NCBI GenBank assembly: GCA_024707255.1
Contig: JANQAC010000002.1
Location: forward strand, 1,792,001-1,856,000
Reading direction: 5' to 3'
From: Asticcacaulis sp.
GTDB lineage: Bacteria; Pseudomonadota; Alphaproteobacteria; Caulobacterales; Caulobacteraceae
DNA length: 64,000 nucleotides
Shown here: in pieces, positions 56,993 through 64,000 of the stretch
How the letters are laid out: each line of letters opens with the position of its first letter
Position numbering within the stretch: the stretch's first letter is position 1
Translations under genes and position numbers: made by a program
The notes under the pieces: generated by a model
Database searches by the model: none
What the model was told of the DNA's origin: nothing
What the model saw: the letters and a program-made list of their open reading frames with translations, nothing else

Positions 56993-57712
56993 ATGTCCTA
57001 CGCTAATCAAGTTGTCCTCGTTTCCGGTGCAAATCGCGGCATCGGCGCCGCCACCGTCCGCGAACTGCTCAAGACCGATGTAAAGAAAATCTATGCCGGC
57101 GCCCGCCGTCTCGACTCCCTGCCCGACTTCGGCGATGCCCGCGTCGTGCCGCTGCAACTGGATATCACTGACCAGTCTTCGGTCGATGCCGCTGTGAAGG
57201 CCGCCGCCGATACCGATATCCTGCTCAATAATGCCGGCACCGCCGTCTTCGCCAACTTCATCGAAAGCCCGATCGAGTTGATCAATGGCGACATGAACAC
57301 CAACTATTACGGCACCCTTCGCATCATCCGCGCCTTTACGCCGGTTTTCGAAGCCCGCAAATCCGGCACCATCGCCAATGTGATCAGCGTGGTCGGCCTG
57401 ACATCGGCGCCAGGCCTGGCCGGCTATTCCGCCTCCAAGGCCGCCCTGCAATCCCTGACCCAGACCCTGCGCGTCACGCTCAAAGGCTCCGGCATCAAGG
57501 TGCTCGGCATCTATCCCGGCCCGATCGATACCGACCTGGCCAAGGATATCCCGATGCAGAAGGCCACGCCGGAACATGCCGCCGAACAGATCGTCAAGGG
57601 CATTGCCGCCAATGAAACCTACATCTTCCCCGATCCGGTGGCGCTGCATATCGGCAATCTCTGGGCCACCGACGGCAAGACGCTCGATACAGCTCTGGCC
57701 GGTGAAGGCTAA
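56993..57712 (+). CDS. Short-chain dehydrogenase/reductase
   Basis: A 239-residue classical SDR. The NAD(P) motif is G-A-N-R-G-I-G, with N-N-A-G for structure and the active site Ser in N-V-I-S-V-V-G and Y-S-A-S-K. AAGGAAG precedes the ATG. The target of the divergent TetR regulator. The substrate (likely an aldehyde, ketone or alcohol) cannot be told. Confidence 0.88.
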   Translation: MSYANQVVLVSGANRGIGAATVRELLKTDVKKIYAGARRLDSLPDFGDARVVPLQLDITDQSSVDAAVKAAADTDILLNNAGTAVFANFIESPIELINGDMNTNYYGTLRIIRAFTPVFEARKSGTIANVISVVGLTSAPGLAGYSASKAALQSLTQTLRVTLKGSGIKVLGIYPGPIDTDLAKDIPMQKATPEHAAEQIVKGIAANETYIFPDPVALHIGNLWATDGKTLDTALAGEG

Positions 57713-57721
57713 GACAACAAA

Positions 57722-57748
57722 GGCGGGACTTGGTCCCGCCTTTTCTTT
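57722..57748 (+). terminator. Rho-independent terminator after the SDR gene
   Basis: GGCGGGAC-TTG-GTCCCGCC is a perfect 8-bp stem with a three-base loop, followed by TTTTCTTT. A strong terminator ending the SDR transcript. Confidence 0.88.
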
Positions 57749-57815
57749 GCCTCTTAGCAAGGTAGCTTGCTCCAAAAGCAATTCTTACAAAATAATTTCC
57801 GCAGATGGCATCGAA

Positions 57816-58058
57816 ATGGATTTTCACCTGAGAGGGCAAGACTACACCATTACTATAGGTAGCGATGTTGTACGTGACGGTATGTACCTAGAGGTTGAAA
57901 ATCCCCTCAATGAGGTGAAACCACTGTTCGATATATTTTATTCTGATCAAATAGGTGAAATGTTTATCACGACATTTAAAGAGGACATTCCCTTGGAGGT
58001 CATGGAGTGGGCGATTTCCATAGCTAGGCTCCGCTTGGTACCGAAATATCTAAAGTAA
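57816..58058 (+). CDS. Hypothetical protein, AT-rich
   Basis: An 80-residue acidic protein (M-D-F-H-L-R-G-Q-D-Y) with no family match I can recall. The coding sequence is much richer in A and T than its neighbours, suggesting recent transfer. The start is unsure; a longer frame extends upstream into the terminator and is not credible, and no clear ribosome site is present. Confidence 0.45.
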   Translation: MDFHLRGQDYTITIGSDVVRDGMYLEVENPLNEVKPLFDIFYSDQIGEMFITTFKEDIPLEVMEWAISIARLRLVPKYLK

Positions 58059-58079
58059 AAAACAGATGCCTCAATAAGG

Positions 58080-58835
58080 TTAGAAAAACACCGGTGGCGG
58101 ACGCCCCGTATCCATCTCCCGTTGCACCTGAATCAGTTCACGTTCCTCGCCGCGCAGACGCATCGCCGTCAGGACGCCGCTGTAATAGACGCCGGTATCG
58201 ATCCCTATCCGCCAGCGCGTATTGGCCGGCACCTTGTGCGGCGAATGGCCATGCACCACCACATAGTCGCACGCCTGATCGGCGCGCAGGAACCGCCCGC
58301 GAATATACATGAAGGTAGCGCCGTCCTGTTCCGTCAGCGGACGGTCCGGATCGACGCCGGCGTGGACGAACAGGTAGTCATCCGCCTGGAAGGATGACGG
58401 CATGGCGCGCAGCATCTCCAGATGCGCCGGGTCGACCTTAGACGCGAACCGGCGGCTGACCTCTTCCCAGATTTCCATGGACCGCGCCATATAGTGCATG
58501 ACCACGCCGTAGGAATCGAGCGTCGCCGCCCCGCCCCAGTCGCGCCAGGTATCGCCGAAATCGGGCTCGTCGAGGAAGCGCAGCAGGGCTTCCTCGTGAT
58601 TGCCCATCAACGCCACCACATCGCACCAGTCCGCCGCCAGCAGATGCCCAACCCGATCCAGCACCTGCCGCGAAGCCGGTCCGCGATCGATATAGTCACC
58701 CAGCAGGACAATGCGCGGGCGTTCACCCAGCCCTTCCGCATCAGCCCGGATTCGCTCGATTATCTGCTCAAATAGATCGTCATAGCCGTGGATATCGCCG
58801 ATGGCGTAGGTCAATTGTGCAATGCGGGAGGTCAT
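58080..58835 (-). CDS. Metallophosphoesterase (PPP-type serine/threonine phosphatase-like)
   Basis: A 251-residue phosphatase with all metal motifs of the family: A-I-G-D-I-H-G-Y near residue 11, L-L-G-D-Y-I-D-R-G-P near 45, M-G-N-H-E near 77, then V-H-A-G-V and V-V-H-G-H-S. Similar small PPP enzymes act on phosphoproteins or on dinucleoside polyphosphates (ApaH-like). Substrate unknown. Confidence 0.87.
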   Translation of the reverse strand: MTSRIAQLTYAIGDIHGYDDLFEQIIERIRADAEGLGERPRIVLLGDYIDRGPASRQVLDRVGHLLAADWCDVVALMGNHEEALLRFLDEPDFGDTWRDWGGAATLDSYGVVMHYMARSMEIWEEVSRRFASKVDPAHLEMLRAMPSSFQADDYLFVHAGVDPDRPLTEQDGATFMYIRGRFLRADQACDYVVVHGHSPHKVPANTRWRIGIDTGVYYSGVLTAMRLRGEERELIQVQREMDTGRPPPVFF

Positions 58836-58865
58836 GCGCCCTATATAGGCAAGGGGCGGCCGGTT

Positions 58866-59777
58866 TCAAAGCAAAGTCTTCATGGCTTCACTGAGCGGCG
58901 TGCGCGGCACCTCGCCGATCACCTCGGCCAGACGCGGGTCTTCCAGCGCGTGCGGCACATCCCACAGATACAGCATTTCCAGCGCCGCCCGCATGAAGGG
59001 ATCAAACAGGGCAATCAGCGAAAACAGGATGCGCGGCATGTGGCCCACCGTAACCTTGCGCCCTAGGGCAAGCCGCGCCGCCTCCGCCAGCCGTTTCGCC
59101 GAGACATTGTGGTTCTCGAAGTGGAAGACCTCATAGGCGCCAAGCGCGGTTTCGACCTCAGCCAGTTTGACGATCGTAGCCGCCAGATCGGGCAGGAAAG
59201 CCCAGGCATGGACGGTGGTCTTTTCACCCGGCGTGACGATCCGGCCCTTGCTGAGATCCTTGGCCACCAGCGCCCCCATCCAGCTATTGGACGCCTCGCT
59301 GCCAAAAAAATCGCCGGCACGGATGATGATGGTGCGCAGGCGCCCGGCTTCGGCGCGGGCGCGGAACATGGCTTCGATCGAGACCCGTATACGGCCTTTC
59401 AGCGTATCGGCCGCGAAGGGCGTCTGCGGCGTCAACACCTGTGGCATGGCCGAACCGAAATTATAGACGCTGCCGGGATAGATCTGGCGTGCATCAAGCG
59501 CCTCGCAGATATCGGCCGCGGCGGTATAGGTCGGCAGGGCCTTTTCCGCCCAGACCGGATAGGGGACGTTCAGGCCATTGAACACCAGATCGACCGCCCC
59601 CGTGGCCCTTGCCACCGCTGCCGCGTCGAACAGGTCGGCATGAATCGGGATGATCCCCTCGCCCGCCGTCTTGCCGGCGCGCACCAGGCCCAACACCCGC
59701 CAGCCCTTATCGAGAAAGGCCCTCGCCACCACCTTGCCGATACCGCCATTGGCCCCCAGAACCAGAACCGTCTTCAT
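58866..59777 (-). CDS. NAD-dependent epimerase/dehydratase-like (extended SDR) protein
   Basis: A 303-residue protein with the N-terminal G-A-N-G-G-I-G-K nucleotide motif and S-V-Y-N-F-G near residue 102. It resembles sugar-epimerase or NmrA-type reductases. AAGGAGAGAAGAC before the ATG is a strong ribosome site. It is divergent from the LysR gene, its probable activator. Confidence 0.8.
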   Translation of the reverse strand: MKTVLVLGANGGIGKVVARAFLDKGWRVLGLVRAGKTAGEGIIPIHADLFDAAAVARATGAVDLVFNGLNVPYPVWAEKALPTYTAAADICEALDARQIYPGSVYNFGSAMPQVLTPQTPFAADTLKGRIRVSIEAMFRARAEAGRLRTIIIRAGDFFGSEASNSWMGALVAKDLSKGRIVTPGEKTTVHAWAFLPDLAATIVKLAEVETALGAYEVFHFENHNVSAKRLAEAARLALGRKVTVGHMPRILFSLIALFDPFMRAALEMLYLWDVPHALEDPRLAEVIGEVPRTPLSEAMKTLL

Positions 59778-59844
59778 GTCTTCTCTCCTTGCATTGACAG
59801 GATGAGATTTATTCCATTTGATTACGCATATAAATTACCTATAA

Positions 59845-59871
59845 TTTGAATATAATTATTCAAATTTGAAT
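59845..59871. promoter_or_regulatory. Nested palindromes between SDR and lysR
   Basis: TTTGAATA-TAAT-TATTCAAA (59845-59864) and the perfect ATTCAAATTTGAAT (59858-59871) overlap, so the TTTGAAT half-site appears three times. The shape fits a LysR activator site with the T-N11-A spacing, located immediately before the lysR start. It also lies in the control region of the divergent SDR. Confidence 0.6.
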
Positions 59872-59880
59872 GGATTGAAC

Positions 59881-60768
59881 ATGCTCGACTGGACCCTGCT
59901 TCGTGCCTTTCTCGCTGTGGTCGATACCGGATCACTGTCGGCGGCGGCTGCCCGGATCGGCGCCACTCAGCCGACCCTGAGCCGTCACATCAAGGAACTG
60001 GAAGCCACCATCGGCACGCCGCTGTTCCGGCGTTCGGTCAAGGGTCTGGAGCCGACCGAAGCCGCACTCGGCCTGGTGGATGATGCCCGCGACATGGGCC
60101 GTGCCGCGCAAAGCCTGGCGCTCAAGGCGCAGGGCAAGGCCGAAACCCTTTCGGGCACGGTGCGCCTCACCGCCTCGGTCGTGGTATCCAACCTCATCCT
60201 GCCGCCGATCATCGCCGACCTGAGGCGCGAGGAACCGCTGATCCAGGTCGAGATTGTGGCGTCAGATGCTTCGCAAAACCTGCTGCGCCGCGACGCTGAT
60301 ATCGCCCTGCGCATGTTTAACCCAACACAGAATGCCCTGATCGCTCGCAAACTCGGCGAAACGCCGCTGGGGGTCTATGCCGCCAAGGATTATCTGACGC
60401 GCAAGGGCCGTCCGGAGACCATGCTGGACATGCTCAAACACGATGTCATTGGCTTCGACCGCGCCGACGACATTATCAAAGGCTATGCCGCCATGGGTTA
60501 TCCGGTGACGCGCCACCAGTTCCCTGTGCGCACGGACGACCAGATGGTGTGCTGGCACCTGTTGCTGGCCGGCGCCGGGATAGGGTTCGCGCAATGCCTG
60601 CTGGCCGATGCGCAGCCAAATCTCGTCAAGCTCGAACTCGGCATGACCTTGCCCGCCCTGCCCATCTGGCTGGTCATGCACGAGGAGGTGCGCACCAATG
60701 CCCGCATTCGCCGCGTCGCTGATTTCCTGACCGCCCGCCTAACGGCCCTCCTCAGCGTAAGACCCTAG
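59881..60768 (+). CDS. LysR family transcriptional regulator
   Basis: A 295-residue regulator starting at M-L-D-W-T-L-L-R-A-F; a TTG five codons earlier lies inside the operator. The HTH (S-L-S-A-A-A-A-R-I-G-A-T-Q-P-T-L-S-R-H-I) is at residues ~20-40, followed by the long linker helix and the effector domain. The effector is unknown. Confidence 0.9.
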   Translation: MLDWTLLRAFLAVVDTGSLSAAAARIGATQPTLSRHIKELEATIGTPLFRRSVKGLEPTEAALGLVDDARDMGRAAQSLALKAQGKAETLSGTVRLTASVVVSNLILPPIIADLRREEPLIQVEIVASDASQNLLRRDADIALRMFNPTQNALIARKLGETPLGVYAAKDYLTRKGRPETMLDMLKHDVIGFDRADDIIKGYAAMGYPVTRHQFPVRTDDQMVCWHLLLAGAGIGFAQCLLADAQPNLVKLELGMTLPALPIWLVMHEEVRTNARIRRVADFLTARLTALLSVRP

Positions 60769-60792
60769 ACAAGGGGACAATCAAAGTATATG

Positions 60793-60819
60793 GGAGCCAA
60801 TATATTGGAGCCGATATAT
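60793..60819. promoter_or_regulatory. Operator of the MarR-ClC operon
   Basis: A 13-base unit GGAGCC(A/G)ATATAT occurs twice in tandem (60793-60805 and 60807-60819). The first copy contains the perfect palindrome CCAATATATTGG (60797-60808). The block ends two bases before the marR ATG, so a dimer bound here would block translation start or transcription. It is the natural MarR site. Confidence 0.6.
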
Positions 60820-60821
60820 CT

Positions 60822-61304
60822 ATGCCCTCACCCACCGATCCGCAAATCGTCATGGATTCCCTGCGGCGCATCGTCCAGGCCCTGCGCCAGTCGGCCACGC
60901 ACAGCGAACAGGCGACCGGCCTCACTGCTGCGCAACTGCTGGTGCTCAAACGCATCCAGGCGCATGAGGGCCTGTCGGTCAATGAACTGGCCGCCGCTAC
61001 CTTTACCCACCAGAGCACGGTGTCCGAAATCGTCAGTCGCCTGGAAGCCCGTAGTCTGATCCGGCGGGCGCGTGCCGCCGCCGATGGCCGCCGCGTCGAG
61101 CTTTACCTGACCGAGGCCGGCCAGACGGCGCTAACAGCCAGCCCCGTCAGCGCCCATGAAAAGCTGATGCAGGCGGTCGCAAACCTGCCGCCGCCGACCC
61201 TGGAAAAACTGGCCAGTGGCCTGATTGCGCTCATCGAAGCCGCGCATCTGAATGAACACCCCGCCCGCTTCTTCTTTGAAGACAAGAGTACCCCCGATGA
61301 GTGA
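60822..61304 (+). CDS. MarR family transcriptional regulator
   Basis: A 160-residue winged-helix regulator with L-S-V-N-E-L-A-A-A-T-F-T-H-Q-S-T-V-S-E-I-V as HTH and R-A-A-A-D-G-R-R-V-E-L as wing. Probably autorepressing. Its stop overlaps the ClC start by eight bases, so it is co-transcribed with the transporter and likely senses a condition relevant to it. Confidence 0.87.
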   Translation: MPSPTDPQIVMDSLRRIVQALRQSATHSEQATGLTAAQLLVLKRIQAHEGLSVNELAAATFTHQSTVSEIVSRLEARSLIRRARAAADGRRVELYLTEAGQTALTASPVSAHEKLMQAVANLPPPTLEKLASGLIALIEAAHLNEHPARFFFEDKSTPDE

Positions 61305-62727
61305 TCACGAAATAAAGAACGCCTCCACCACGCCCGGCCTGCCGATCTCGCTGGGGCTCGGTCCGGTGCTCGAAAAGGCCGATGTCGAGCGCCACCCGCG
61401 CGCGCTTGATCGCCGCAGCCTGCTGATCGGCGTCCTGTGCATCGGTCTGGCCCTGGTCATGACGCCGATCGCGCGCGGCCTGATGGCGCTGATCGGCCTG
61501 ATCACCAACCTGGCCTTTTATCAGCGCGTGGGTTTTGACCTCGTCTCGCCAGCCGGCCACAGTCTCGGCCTGTTTGTGATCGCCGTGCCGGTGATCGGCT
61601 CGCTGGTTGTCGGCCTGATGGCGCGCTATGGCGCCAAGGCCATTCGCGGCCACGGTATTCCGGAAGCCATGGAGCAGATCTTGACCAATGACAGCCGCAT
61701 TCCGGTGCGCATGACCTTCCTCAAGCCGCTGTCCGCCGCCATCGCCATCGGCACCGGCGGCCCCTTCGGCGCGGAAGGCCCGATCATCGCCACCGGAGGC
61801 GCGCTCGGCTCCCTGCTCGGTCAGGTCATCCATGTCACGGCGCATGAACGCAAAACCCTGCTGGCCGCCGGTGCCGCGGCCGGCATGACCGCCATCTTCG
61901 GCACGCCGTTTTCCGCCATCCTGCTGGCCATCGAACTTCTGGTCTTCGAATTCCGCCCACGCTCCTTCATCCCTATCGCCCTGGCGGCCCTGACCGCCAT
62001 CATGCTGCGGCCCTTCTTCTTCGGCACCGACCTGTTGTTCCATATCGCCACCTTCGCGCCGGCCTCCCCCACCGCCCTGATTGGCTACGCTGCCCTTGGC
62101 GTCATCATGGGGCTATTCGCCGTCGTTATCGCCAAGTCGACCTACCTGATTGAGGACCTGTTCGAGCGCCTGCCGATCCACTGGATGTGGTGGCCGGCCA
62201 TCGGCGGCCTGATTGTCGGGCTGGTCGGTCTGTGGGAACCGCGCGTCATGGGGGTCGGTTACGACAATATCGACCGAATCCTAAGCGGCAACTTCCTTGG
62301 CATCGCTCTGCTCACCTTCTGCCTGCTGAAATTCATTGCCTGGTCGATCGCGCTCGGCAGCGGCACATCAGGCGGGACGCTTGCGCCCATTTTCACCATC
62401 GGCGGCGGGCTGGGCGTCCTGACCGCGCAGGTGTTTGAAGCGGTGCTGCCTTCACTGGGACTTGACCTGCGCATGGCCGGACTGGTCGGCATGGCTGCCT
62501 GCTTCGCCGGCGCCTCTCGCGCTCTGTTCGCTTCTGTGCTGTTCGCCCTGGAGGTGACGCAGCAGTTCAACACCCTGCTGCCGCTTCTCGCCGGTTGCTG
62601 CACCGCCTTCATGGTCTCGGCCTTTGTCATGAAAACCACCATTATGACAGAAAAGCTGGTGCGGCGCGGCCACCACGTGCCTTCAGAATATACGGCGCAT
62701 GGCCCGCAAACGTCTGCAAAGCCGTGA
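61297..62727 (+). CDS. ClC family chloride channel/exchanger
   Basis: A 476-residue ClC protein with no CBS domains. The start at 61297 lies within the end of marR; an earlier in-frame ATG at 61252 is deep inside it. The ion-site motifs are G-H-G-I-P (for G-S-G-I-P), F-G-A-E-G-P (for G-R-E-G-P, Arg replaced by Ala) and G-T-S-G-G-T-L-A-P. The gating glutamate is kept. Coupling to MarR hints at an acid- or stress-related role. Confidence 0.88.
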   Translation: MSDHEIKNASTTPGLPISLGLGPVLEKADVERHPRALDRRSLLIGVLCIGLALVMTPIARGLMALIGLITNLAFYQRVGFDLVSPAGHSLGLFVIAVPVIGSLVVGLMARYGAKAIRGHGIPEAMEQILTNDSRIPVRMTFLKPLSAAIAIGTGGPFGAEGPIIATGGALGSLLGQVIHVTAHERKTLLAAGAAAGMTAIFGTPFSAILLAIELLVFEFRPRSFIPIALAALTAIMLRPFFFGTDLLFHIATFAPASPTALIGYAALGVIMGLFAVVIAKSTYLIEDLFERLPIHWMWWPAIGGLIVGLVGLWEPRVMGVGYDNIDRILSGNFLGIALLTFCLLKFIAWSIALGSGTSGGTLAPIFTIGGGLGVLTAQVFEAVLPSLGLDLRMAGLVGMAACFAGASRALFASVLFALEVTQQFNTLLPLLAGCCTAFMVSAFVMKTTIMTEKLVRRGHHVPSEYTAHGPQTSAKP

Positions 62728-62846
62728 ACATACCAACGTAGCAACAATTTAATGTTATAGATTTTTACGAAGCTTATGAATTTAAAGCTTTATTTCCGTA
62801 AATTTCTGCGTATGCCTTAAAGAAAACAATCCGGGGCAAGAGGCAT

Positions 62847-64000
62847 ATGGACGCCAGGGTATTTCTCGACAGACGCGGCGTGTGGGCGTTCGGACTGGGC
62901 TGCATATGCGTTACTGTCGGCGTTTTGCTGCACCTGCCGATGTTCTGGATGGGCAAGGACATGGGGTTCGCCCTGGCCGGGATGCCGATGGACAACGGAA
63001 TGTTGTTCGGCATGTTCCTGATCGTCGCCGGCATCGGTATTGCCGCCTACGGCCTGCTGCCCAAAGGCGTAGATGCGCAGGTCAAATCCGCCGCCCGCAT
63101 TGCCGTCGCCGCGCCGGAAGATGCAAAACTTGGTCCCGCCCATGCCCTGCTGATGCTGGTTCTGGTCGTGGCCCTGATCATCGACGTCATGAAGCCCGCC
63201 TCGCTCGGTTTCGTCATGCCGGGCCTGATCAAAGAGTACGGCGTCAGCAAGGCGGAAGCCTCGCTTGTACCCTTCTTCGCCCTGATCGGCACGGTCACCG
63301 GCTCGATCCTGTGGGGTATCATCGCTGATATCTATGGCCGCAAGGCATCGATCCTCCTGTCCGCGGTGGTCTTCGTTGGCACCTCGATCTGCGGCGCCAT
63401 GCCGAGCCTGTTGTGGAACGAGATCATGTGCTTCCTGATGGGCGCGGGCGCCGGCGGCATGTTGCCTGTCACCTATGCCTTGCTGGCTGAAACCATGCCG
63501 TCGCGCCATCGCGGCTGGGCGCTGGTGCTGGTGGGCGGGCTGGGCGCGGTCGGCGGCTATTTCGCCGCATCGGGTTTTTCCTACCTGCTGGTGCCGACCT
63601 TCTCGTGGCGCATCCTGTGGCTGATCAATCTGCCGACCGGCCTCATCCTCATCCTGATGGGCGGCCTGATCCCCGAATCGGCCAAGTTCCTGCTGTCGCG
63701 CGGCCGCGATGAGGAGGCCCACAAGATCATGGCGCGCTTCGGCACGGTCAGCCACAAGCTGGGCGCAAATGAAGAGGACACCGATGACACCTTCGCGCAC
63801 CATCACTCGAAGCACGATGGCAGCGAGCCGAAACTCTGGACGCCGGGCCTGATCGGCAAGACAGCGGCTCTGACCATCGCGGCACTCGCCTGGGGCCTGA
63901 TCAATTTCGGCCTCTTGCTATGGCTGCCCAATGACCTGGTGGCCAAGGGCTATTCCATGGCCCTGTCATCCAGATTGCTGGCCGAATCCTCGCTGATCGC
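62847..64000 (+). CDS. MFS transporter, C-terminus outside window
   Basis: The ATG at 62847 has AGAGG upstream, and the frame stays open to the window edge (384 codons). Two early helices are followed by a loop and then the MFS start proper, with the signature G-I-I-A-D-I-Y-G-R-K between helices 2 and 3 and R-H-R-G in the fourth. A hydrophilic His/Asp-rich loop lies at ~310-330. It resembles the sugar or metabolite-proton symporter branch; the substrate is unknown. Only the first part is seen. Confidence 0.85.
   Translation, partial: MDARVFLDRRGVWAFGLGCICVTVGVLLHLPMFWMGKDMGFALAGMPMDNGMLFGMFLIVAGIGIAAYGLLPKGVDAQVKSAARIAVAAPEDAKLGPAHALLMLVLVVALIIDVMKPASLGFVMPGLIKEYGVSKAEASLVPFFALIGTVTGSILWGIIADIYGRKASILLSAVVFVGTSICGAMPSLLWNEIMCFLMGAGAGGMLPVTYALLAETMPSRHRGWALVLVGGLGAVGGYFAASGFSYLLVPTFSWRILWLINLPTGLILILMGGLIPESAKFLLSRGRDEEAHKIMARFGTVSHKLGANEEDTDDTFAHHHSKHDGSEPKLWTPGLIGKTAALTIAALAWGLINFGLLLWLPNDLVAKGYSMALSSRLLAESSLI

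Overview
The window reads as a chromosomal segment of a GC-rich alphaproteobacterium, most likely a member of the Caulobacteraceae (an Asticcacaulis- or Caulobacter-like organism). The reasons are the gene content (paired DUF2336 proteins, TonB/ExbB/ExbD systems, many divergent regulator-target pairs), the codon use, and a tRNA-His without an encoded G at position -1 but with G1:U72 and A73, a form known from this class. I see no phage, plasmid, transposase or CRISPR array. This is a metabolic and regulatory stretch rather than an island.

Layout. 1-5.4 kb: secreted proteins (DUF3617, an S10 carboxypeptidase and S15 hydrolase operon) and a WYL regulator. 6.2-10.7 kb: a TetR regulator and prpBCD of the 2-methylcitrate cycle. 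12.1-18.7 kb: a valine-degradation operon on the minus strand (leucine/valine dehydrogenase, mmsA, an isobutyryl-CoA dehydrogenase-like enzyme, 3-hydroxyisobutyryl-CoA hydrolase, mmsB) with a divergent Lrp regulator; a strongly folded, probably transcribed element lies between them. Valine breakdown ends in propionyl-CoA, which prpBCD next door can oxidise, so the two blocks form one route. 18.8-24.5 kb: META lipoprotein, BolA, porin, modABC for molybdate and NAD kinase. 24.5-30.3 kb: four signalling genes with degenerate domains (two DUF2336 proteins, a protein that may be a decayed EAL domain, and a hybrid histidine kinase lacking both phospho-acceptor residues). 30.3-38.7 kb: M13 and M48 peptidases, a lytic transglycosylase, an FAD amine oxidase, tRNA-His, and two tonB genes with exbD and exbB. 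39.5-44.8 kb: amino-acid catabolism, dadX-dadA for alanine and kbl-tdh for threonine with a divergent XRE-cupin regulator. 44.8-53.6 kb: alpha-galactosidase, CBS and three-repeat YbjQ-like proteins, a uracil-DNA glycosylase-like protein, two tandem LuxR-type receptors without a luxI, and a SRAP/YedK protein. 53.6-64 kb: two divergent ClC channels, four regulators with readable operators (TetR, LysR, MarR and their targets), a phosphatase, and the start of an MFS transporter.

A technical point matters for all readers. Nine genes are each interrupted by one single-base indel (exbB by two), six of the ten in or beside homopolymers, and in every case restoring one base rebuilds a complete family-typical protein. 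Most of these are probably sequence errors rather than pseudogenes. I list them as interrupted genes with the site and the repaired length.
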